From NCBI RefSeq assembly GCF_001645125.1, contig NZ_LXKA01000382.1, positions 164,266-228,265 of the forward strand: 64,000 nt of DNA. The letters are read 5' to 3'. Below the pieces are notes generated by a model. The model made no database searches, was not told where the DNA came from, and saw only the letters and a list, made by a program, of their open reading frames with translations. Position numbers and translations under genes: made by a program. Positions 59,197 through 64,000 of this stretch are shown in pieces. Every line of letters begins with the position of its first letter. Within the stretch, counting starts at the first letter, position 1. Source of the DNA: Paraburkholderia ginsengiterrae. GTDB taxonomy: Bacteria; Pseudomonadota; Gammaproteobacteria; Burkholderiales; Burkholderiaceae.

Positions 59197-60324
59197 TTGA
59201 AGAAAAAGTACTTGACCCTGGCTCTCGCCGCAGGCGCGCTTGGCGCCACCGGTGCCCACGCGCAGTCGAGCGTGCAGCTTTACGGCCTGATGGACCTGAG
59301 CGTGCCGACCTATCAGTCGCACGCAAACGCAAACGGCGATCACGTCATCGGCATGGGTCTCGGTGGCGAGCCGTGGTTCAGCGGCAGCCGCTGGGGTTTG
59401 AGGGGCGCGGAAGACATCGGCGCGGGCTCGAAGATCATCTTCCGCCTCGAGAGCGAATACGTTGTCGCCAACGGCCAAATGGAAGACCCGGGCCAGATCT
59501 TCGATCGTGACGCATGGGTTGGCATTGAGAATGACACCTTCGGCAAGTTCACGGCAGGCTTCCAGAACACGATCGCTCGCGACGCAGCGGCGATTTACGG
59601 TGACCCGTATGGCAGCGCGCGACTGACGACGGAAGAAGGCGGTTGGACGAACGCGAACAACTTCAAGCAGATGATTTTCTACGCGGCGAGCGCGACGGGT
59701 ACGCGCTATACCAACGGCTTGGCGTGGAAAAAGCTGTTCAGCAACGGCATTTTCGCCAGCGCAGGTTACGCATTTGGCAACCAGACGAGCTTCGGTACCA
59801 ACTCCAACTACCAGGCAGCAGTCGGGTATAACGGCGGACAGTTCGACGTGTCGGGCTTCTATAACCATGTGAATCGCGCCGGCATCACGAACCAGACGTT
59901 CTCGGTGGGCGGTAACTATCAGTTCGGCATTTTGCGCGCGAACGCGGGTTACTTCCGTTACCTGGGCAATCAGGGCGCGCTCGGCCAACGTCAGGACAAC
60001 TCGTGGACGGTGTCTTTCAAGCTGTCGCCGAAGGGTCCGCTTGACTACGAGCTCGGCTATCAGCAGATGCGCGTTCACAACGCTGCGTACAACGGCGACG
60101 GCAACATTCCGAATGCGAACATCGGTGTCTTCGACTCGGCATCCGGACTCCACAACGGCTTTAAGGAAACGCTGTACTGGTCGGCTTTCTATCACCTCTC
60201 CAAGCGCACCGAAGTCTACCTGGCAGGCGACTACATGAAGCTGCATGGCGGCTACACGGTTGGGTCCACGTTCGGAGCGAACAACCAGGTTGAGCTGACG
60301 ACGGGTGTGCGTACGCGCTTCTGA
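59197..60324 (+). CDS. Gram-negative general porin (Burkholderia type)
   Basis: Outer-membrane beta-barrel protein of 375 residues. Signal peptide (KKKYLTLALAAGALGATGAH, then AQ) is followed by SSVQLYGLMDLSVPTY, the standard opening of Burkholderia porins. Other hallmarks are SRWGLRGAEDIGAGSKIIFR, FDRDAWVGIENDTFGKFTAG, regular aromatic girdles, and the C-terminal Phe (TTGVRTRF) needed for barrel insertion. The start codon is TTG: GAGGAG lies six bases upstream and no in-frame ATG exists nearby. It is expected to be a trimer that passes small solutes. A strong terminator follows. Confidence 0.95.
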   Translation: MKKKYLTLALAAGALGATGAHAQSSVQLYGLMDLSVPTYQSHANANGDHVIGMGLGGEPWFSGSRWGLRGAEDIGAGSKIIFRLESEYVVANGQMEDPGQIFDRDAWVGIENDTFGKFTAGFQNTIARDAAAIYGDPYGSARLTTEEGGWTNANNFKQMIFYAASATGTRYTNGLAWKKLFSNGIFASAGYAFGNQTSFGTNSNYQAAVGYNGGQFDVSGFYNHVNRAGITNQTFSVGGNYQFGILRANAGYFRYLGNQGALGQRQDNSWTVSFKLSPKGPLDYELGYQQMRVHNAAYNGDGNIPNANIGVFDSASGLHNGFKETLYWSAFYHLSKRTEVYLAGDYMKLHGGYTVGSTFGANNQVELTTGVRTRF

Positions 60325-60375
60325 TTCGGGTAGCGAGCCTCACGGCTGATTCATCGACGAAGATTGCTCCGATTC

Positions 60376-60409
60376 GCGGCGACGGATTTTTCCGTTCGCC
60401 GCTTTTTTT
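60376..60409 (+). terminator. rho-independent terminator of the porin gene
   Basis: GCGGCGACGGA and TCCGTTCGCCGC pair, with a short T loop, followed by a run of seven T. Classical form. Confidence 0.9.
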
Positions 60410-60506
60410 ATTTCAGGGGCCTAAGGTGGCAGTTCTCAGCGTGCAACCCGTGCGGCCGTTGAGGGTCTAAGTTATTCAGGCTCGGCGACGTTTCAGGAGA
60501 CCGGGA

Positions 60507-60683
60507 ATGACTGCTCGAACAGTGTTGCGATGGGTTTGGATGAGTTTGATTTCGTGTGCGTTCATGGCCGGCATCGCCGGCATTGCTGGATGCGACGCGC
60601 TGAAAGGGCCACCGGCAGCGGAGTGGCCGGGCCCGCATGCGCCGTATCCGTTCCCGGACGACGTTCCACATCGAACCGAATGA
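60507..60683 (+). CDS. small lipoprotein (58 aa)
   Basis: Short precursor beginning MTARTVLRWVW, with a hydrophobic segment ending in the lipobox-like GIAGC (Cys at residue 29), then a Pro-rich mature part of about 30 residues (LKGPPAAEWPGP and on). The arginine-containing start, hydrophobic core and Cys make a lipoprotein signal. AGGAGA six bases before the ATG supports translation. Unknown function; entericidin-like small lipoproteins are a loose comparison. Confidence 0.6.
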   Translation: MTARTVLRWVWMSLISCAFMAGIAGIAGCDALKGPPAAEWPGPHAPYPFPDDVPHRTE

Positions 60684-60812
60684 AATTGGGGTAGGTTGGT
60701 CTCTTCCATAAGGCTTCCATAAGGTTATCCGCGGCATATTCGACGCACTGGCCGAGCGTGGGCTCCCCCGCTCGCAGCGCCGAACTAAATGCTTATTGAC
60801 CGGAGAACCCGC

Positions 60813-61601
60813 GTGTTAGAGACCGCGAATTATCGTGCTGCGCCCATGAGCAACAAAGTGCCCGAGGCGACACTCGTCTTCTGGGCGATCAAGATCATGG
60901 CGACCACCGTCGGCGAGACCGGCGCCGATTACCTGGCCGTGCACGTGGGACTCGGCACCGCGCTCACCGGCGCAATGATGGCAACCCTCCTCGTCGTTGC
61001 GCTGGTTGCGCAACTGCGCGTGCGCAAGTATGTGCCGTGGATTTACTGGCTGACCGTGGTTCTGGTCAGTGTGGTCGGCACGCAACTGACCGACGCGCTG
61101 ACTGACAAATTGGGCGTCAGTCTTTATGCCAGTACGATTGCGTTCAGCCTCGCACTTGCTGTCGTGTTTGCGCTTTGGTATCGGAGCGAACGGACGCTTT
61201 CTATTCACACCATTTACACGACCCGGCGCGAACTTTTCTATTGGGGCGCCGTGTTGTTCACATTTGCGCTGGGCACCGCGGCAGGCGATCTCGCGACCGA
61301 GGCGTTGGGTCTTGGCTTCATGATTGGCGTGGTGGCATTCAGCGCGTTGATTGCCCTGGTTGCCGCGTTCTATTACGCCGGCGTCAATCCGGTCCTCACC
61401 TTCTGGCTCGCTTACATTTTGACGCGGCCACTGGGTGCCTCGTTCGGCGACCTGCTTTCGCAGTCGCGCACGTACGGTGGAATTGGCCTTGGCACGATTA
61501 ATACAAGCCTGCTCTTCCTCGGCGCGATCACGGCGCTCGTCATATTCGCCAGCGCTGTCGAACAGCGGACTGTGAGTGCGCCCGCCGTGCGTGAGCCTTG
61601 A
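60813..61601 (+). CDS. COG4705-type membrane-anchored protein
   Basis: Inner-membrane protein of 262 residues with about seven to eight hydrophobic segments. Repeated motifs VPEATLVFWAIKIMATTVGET and ELFYWGAVLFTFALGTAAGD suggest an internal duplication, with TRPLGASFGDLLSQ near the end, all typical of the uncharacterised COG4705 family. The GTG at 60813 is chosen because GGAG lies seven bases before it; ATG at 60846 is an alternative. Function unknown. Confidence 0.82.
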   Translation: MLETANYRAAPMSNKVPEATLVFWAIKIMATTVGETGADYLAVHVGLGTALTGAMMATLLVVALVAQLRVRKYVPWIYWLTVVLVSVVGTQLTDALTDKLGVSLYASTIAFSLALAVVFALWYRSERTLSIHTIYTTRRELFYWGAVLFTFALGTAAGDLATEALGLGFMIGVVAFSALIALVAAFYYAGVNPVLTFWLAYILTRPLGASFGDLLSQSRTYGGIGLGTINTSLLFLGAITALVIFASAVEQRTVSAPAVREP

Positions 61602-61669
61602 GCGCGTGCGGCCCGAAGGTCGGCGGGATAGTTTTTCAAACTCAGTTTTAAATCAAACGGACGAACTCC

Positions 61670-62092
61670 ATGATGAATCAACGTACCCTGAGCAAAGCCG
61701 TTATTGCTTCGTTCATCGCGATCTCCGCGCTCAGCTTCGGACGTATCGATACCAGCGGCGTGAGCGCATTGTCCGCCACGGCTGCGGAGCCGGCCAAGGT
61801 CTCGAAGCTTGGCGACCTCACACCGTTTCGCCGGATTGCCGCCGACACGGCGACACTCGTCGGAAAAGGCGACCTGGCGGGCGGCAAGGCGCGCATCAAA
61901 GATCTCGAGCTTGCGTGGGACGATGCCGAACCGTCGTTGAAGCCTCGCGCGGCAGCGGATTGGCACACCGTCGACAAGGCAATCGACCGCGCGCTGAGTG
62001 CCTTGCGCGCCGACACGCCGAGCGCGACGGAATGCAAGCAGTCGCTTGCCGATCTGTTGGCGACGATTGACCGGATGAGCGGTAAAGCCTAA
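61670..62092 (+). CDS. exported hypothetical protein (140 aa)
   Basis: Exported protein with a signal peptide ([18 protein letters not shown] region, cleaved perhaps after ATA-A) and a helical mature domain ([56 protein letters not shown]). It has one Cys. It follows the COG4705 gene by 68 bases and may be co-transcribed. Similar small periplasmic proteins occur beside membrane proteins of this kind in Burkholderia; function unknown. Confidence 0.75.
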   Translation: MMNQRTLSKAVIASFIAISALSFGRIDTSGVSALSATAAEPAKVSKLGDLTPFRRIAADTATLVGKGDLAGGKARIKDLELAWDDAEPSLKPRAAADWHTVDKAIDRALSALRADTPSATECKQSLADLLATIDRMSGKA

Positions 62093-62191
62093 ACCTGAAG
62101 CACAAACAAGCGTTTGATGACGAGGGCGGACTGCTGCCCAGTGGACTACTTATGATTTGTTACGGTATGCTGAATTAATTAAGCATATCGC

Positions 62192-62470
62192 TCAGCAGCT
62201 CGAAAGCTCGGGATCGCACATTGGAAGGATTTCATTCACCTGGTCCAGCACGCCCGTCTTTTTCCAGGTCATATACCGAAGATAGCAAGTCTGCTGCGGC
62301 GGAAACGTTGCCGGAAGCCTGTGCCACTTCTCTTGTCTCTGCTGCAGCCAGAGTATCGCGTTGAGAATCTCGCGATCGCTCCGGCGAGGGCGTCCGCGCG
62401 CGGACTGAAGGTCGGGAAAGAGACCTTGGACGCGCGCCCAATCGGCGTCGGAGAGAGGGAGTTGTAGCAT
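62192..62470 (-). CDS. DUF4096-like protein (IS5-type transposase N-terminal domain)
   Basis: Small protein of 92 residues that matches the N-terminal helix-turn-helix domain of IS5/IS1031-type transposases: LSDADWARVQGLFPDL, RGRPRRSDREILNAILWLQQ and LPATFPPQQTCYLRYMTWKK. The DDE catalytic domain is missing. Either it is a transposase remnant or one of the stand-alone DUF4096 regulators found in Burkholderia. An AT-rich palindrome (TATGCT/AGCATA at 62166-62187) lies just past its stop. Confidence 0.7.
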   Translation of the reverse strand: MLQLPLSDADWARVQGLFPDLQSARGRPRRSDREILNAILWLQQRQEKWHRLPATFPPQQTCYLRYMTWKKTGVLDQVNEILPMCDPELSSC

Positions 62471-62699
62471 TGGCAGCCCCGGGAAACTGTATGACGAATG
62501 TGCAGTTATTTTCTGCTGCAATTGAGGCGATACTAGTAAATCTTTTTGAGGCGGTCAAATTGTCGTGTTGCAACGCGTTACGGTAATTTCTCCCGACTCT
62601 CTCATTTTCCCCCGTGTTTAACGTTTCCGCCGTGACGCCGCGGTGGTTTTAGGCGGCATTCGCGTTCGTTTTGCGCAGCCGTGCCGATGCGCGCGCACA

Positions 62700-62787
62700 A
62701 CGTTATGCAGAGCGCTGCGTAGCGCATGGGGCGAAACGTTATACGGAACGCTACGTAACACGTGGTGCGACGCAAACGTTTGGCGAA
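62700..62787. repeat. imperfect tandem repeat, period 36-40
   Basis: Units starting ACGTTATGCAGAGCGCTGCG (62700) and ACGTTATACGGAACGCTACG (62736), with a degenerate third start at 62776 (ACGTTTGGCGAA), share about two thirds of their bases. They lie in the otherwise gene-free stretch 62471-62937 before the EAL gene. Each unit holds smaller palindromes (such as GCGCTGCGTAGCGC), so these may be regulator sites or a structured RNA. Confidence 0.5.
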
Positions 62788-62890
62788 AATATTTACGCGC
62801 TGACAGGTCGACGTTCTATTTCCCCAAAGCTTTATTCGGCGGGGCTTTGCGGGGATTCATCTAATTATTCCAACGTGCGCTTGCGTTACT

Positions 62891-62905
62891 TGGCACGACA
62901 TGTGC
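62891..62905 (+). promoter_or_regulatory. possible sigma-54 type promoter of the EAL gene
   Basis: TGGCACGACATGTGC has a full TGGCAC -24 box and GC at the ten-base spacing, 33 bases before the ATG of the EAL gene. The -12 box is GTGC rather than TTGC, so confidence is moderate. Confidence 0.45.
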
Positions 62906-62937
62906 GTACGCTAACGGGATTAAAAGACGAATATGCC

Positions 62938-63753
62938 ATGCACACGCTCGAATATGCAAAACCTGACCTACTGGCAACTACGCTTACCGGGCGCTTTGCG
63001 CAAAACGATCTGGATTATGCCGGCGACACCTCTGTGGAGCTGAGCGAACTCGAAAGCCGCGTCCAGCAGGGGCTGCGCGCCGGCGAATTTCATCTCGTGT
63101 TTCAGGGCGCTTATCGCGCTGCCGGCGGAGCATTGGCTCGCCTTGAAGCGCAGATTCGCTGGAAGCATCCGGATTATGGCCTGCTGCTTCCGGGCATTTT
63201 CATGATGCCGCTCGAGCATCCGCAGATCGCGTTGGAAATGGCGTCGTTCGTCGTCGAGGGCGTATGCCGGGAACTGCGTGAGTGTCTTGCCGCGCAGTTG
63301 CCGGTGCAGCCGGTGGCGATCGCTGTGCCCGCTCATGTGGCAATGCATGAGTCGTTTGCAAGTGAGCTCGCACGCGTGGCCAGCTCTTATGGCGTGCCGG
63401 CCCGGTTGTTTGAAATCGAAGTTTCAGACAGTGCTGATGCGGCGAAACTTCTTTCGTTGCGTGCGTTGACTGCGGATCTTCGGGACGCGGGTGTCAGCAT
63501 CACGCTGGGCAAGTGGGGCAATGGTGCGTCGTCTTTGGCGCTGCTTGGTGCGCTCGATGTGGACACAGTCACGATCGCGCGCGAGTTGATGGCGGCTGTG
63601 CCGCGCGATGTGCGTGCAGGGGTTGTGATGTCGTCAGTGCTGGATTTGCTGCGTGCGCTTGATGTGCGGGTTGTGGTGAATGGGGTTGATACCGAGGAGC
63701 AGTTGTTGTGGCTGAGTCGGTGGCCGGGGGTGTTGAGGGTAGGAAACGGCTGA
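62938..63753 (+). CDS. degenerate EAL-domain protein, 3-prime end disrupted
   Basis: Protein of 271 residues with an EAL-type fold related to cyclic-di-GMP phosphodiesterases. The EAL motif reads [18 protein letters not shown] instead of E-A-L-x-R-W, the DDFGTGYSSL loop is [13 protein letters not shown], and the K-x-D motif is lost, so it probably lacks hydrolytic activity and may bind or signal by other means. The end ([22 protein letters not shown]) stops where a normal domain has about 20 more residues. The next bases read as an unrelated aldehyde dehydrogenase, so the 3-prime end was probably cut at a rearrangement joint near 63745. A reading frame from 62671 exists, but the repeat region upstream looks non-coding. 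Confidence 0.75.
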   Translation: MHTLEYAKPDLLATTLTGRFAQNDLDYAGDTSVELSELESRVQQGLRAGEFHLVFQGAYRAAGGALARLEAQIRWKHPDYGLLLPGIFMMPLEHPQIALEMASFVVEGVCRELRECLAAQLPVQPVAIAVPAHVAMHESFASELARVASSYGVPARLFEIEVSDSADAAKLLSLRALTADLRDAGVSITLGKWGNGASSLALLGALDVDTVTIARELMAAVPRDVRAGVVMSSVLDLLRALDVRVVVNGVDTEEQLLWLSRWPGVLRVGNG

Positions 63754-63756
63754 GGC

Positions 63757-63889
63757 GTCGAAGCCGGCAAGCCGCTCGCGTCGCGCAAACGCATCGCGAA
63801 GATCGCCGTCACGGGTGAAACATCCACCGGCCGTCTGATCATGCAGTATGCGAGCCAGAACATCATTCCGGTGACGCTCGAACTCGGCG
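63757..63889 (+). pseudogene. aldehyde dehydrogenase internal fragment (plus strand)
   Basis: Reads [20 protein letters not shown], then [25 protein letters not shown]: the NAD-binding segment that ends just before the catalytic part in aldehyde dehydrogenases. It begins four bases after the EAL stop and ends at the axis of an inverted repeat, so it has neither end of the gene. Confidence 0.7.
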
Positions 63890-64000
63890 GCGAGTTCGAG
63901 CGTCACCGGAATGATGTTCTGGCTCGCATACTGCATGATCAGACGGCCGGTGGATGTTTCACCCGTGAAGGCGATCTTCGCGATGCGTTTGCTCGACGCG
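63777..64000. repeat. near-perfect 110-bp inverted repeat at window end
   Basis: 63777-63886 and 63891-64000 are reverse complements with two mismatches that I count, separated by GCGG. The right arm may continue beyond the window. Both arms carry the same aldehyde dehydrogenase segment. Confidence 0.9.
63888..64000 (-). pseudogene. aldehyde dehydrogenase fragment (minus strand, runs off window)
   Basis: On the minus strand the sequence reads [18 protein letters not shown], then [10 protein letters not shown] and IIPVTLELG, a better match to the family (AFTGE) than the plus copy (AVTGE). It stops at the repeat axis instead of continuing to the catalytic Glu/Cys region. The missing part may lie right of the window, but in this orientation the 3-prime half is lost. 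Confidence 0.65.

Noticed and set aside
1-64000. tRNA, rRNA, CRISPR array, prophage or complete insertion sequence
   Set aside because: No cloverleaf, rRNA segment, regular spacer array, phage structural genes or full transposase with end repeats was found by eye; only a DUF4096-type fragment is present.

Overview
The window is GC-rich DNA from a betaproteobacterium of the Burkholderiales, most likely Paraburkholderia or Burkholderia. The basis is codon bias, the dense complement of MFS, LysR, IclR and two-component genes, the Burkholderia-type porin, DUF4148 and DUF4126 proteins, and a hopanoid-type squalene/phytoene synthase. No rRNA, tRNA or CRISPR array was seen.

Layout. 1-6.0 kb: MFS transporters, an Lrp/AsnC regulator, a Fur-box-like palindrome and a DUF3303/DHA2 efflux operon. 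6.4-27.6 kb: the outstanding region, a self-contained putative peptide-secretion island. 27.6-40.4 kb: catabolic and transport genes (AmpR-like LysR, TehA-like carrier, an IclR/lyase/CoA-transferase/MFS cluster, agmatinase plus PotF-like protein). 40.6-49 kb: DUF4239 protein, a gene remnant, CBS-BON protein, orphan PstS, a MASE1 two-component system, squalene/phytoene synthase and small exported proteins. 49-58.7 kb: an M24 peptidase, an SsuABC/TauABC-like ABC importer and two paralogous sensor/regulator pairs around a second binding protein. 59-64 kb: porin, small exported proteins, a degenerate EAL protein, and a near-perfect inverted duplication of an aldehyde dehydrogenase fragment at the window end.

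The 6.4-27.6 kb island. Five small genes encode peptides sharing an N-terminal leader (consensus about L-x-I-K-D-L ... E-L-D-x-x-A-M-x-A-V-x-G-G) followed by unrelated Asn/Val/Ser/Thr-rich or Pro-rich tails. The same island encodes a NodT-type outer-membrane lipoprotein, an HlyD-type adaptor, a leaderless parvulin and a 1018-residue transporter. That transporter fuses two cyclic-nucleotide-binding-like domains, a C39 double-glycine peptidase, an ABC membrane domain and an ATPase. These parts make a complete candidate process-and-export path from cytoplasm to outside. Phospho-signalling genes are interleaved: a membrane Ser/Thr kinase with a DUF4384-like periplasmic end, a twin-FHA membrane protein and a PP2C phosphatase. 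There is also a caspase/FGE-domain fusion, two DUF4399 proteins and an LRAT/NC-like protein. The last gene of the exporter operon is a sigma-54 activator (GAFTGA motif). Sigma-54 type -24/-12 elements with correct GG-N10-GC spacing stand about 60 bases before the start codons of peptides C, D and E and about 45 before the LRAT-like gene. I infer one regulon: kinase/FHA/PP2C signalling drives the sigma-54 activator, which turns on the peptides, and the C39 transporter trims and exports them. The function of the peptides (adhesin or amyloid-like fibre, bacteriocin, or signal) cannot be decided from sequence alone.
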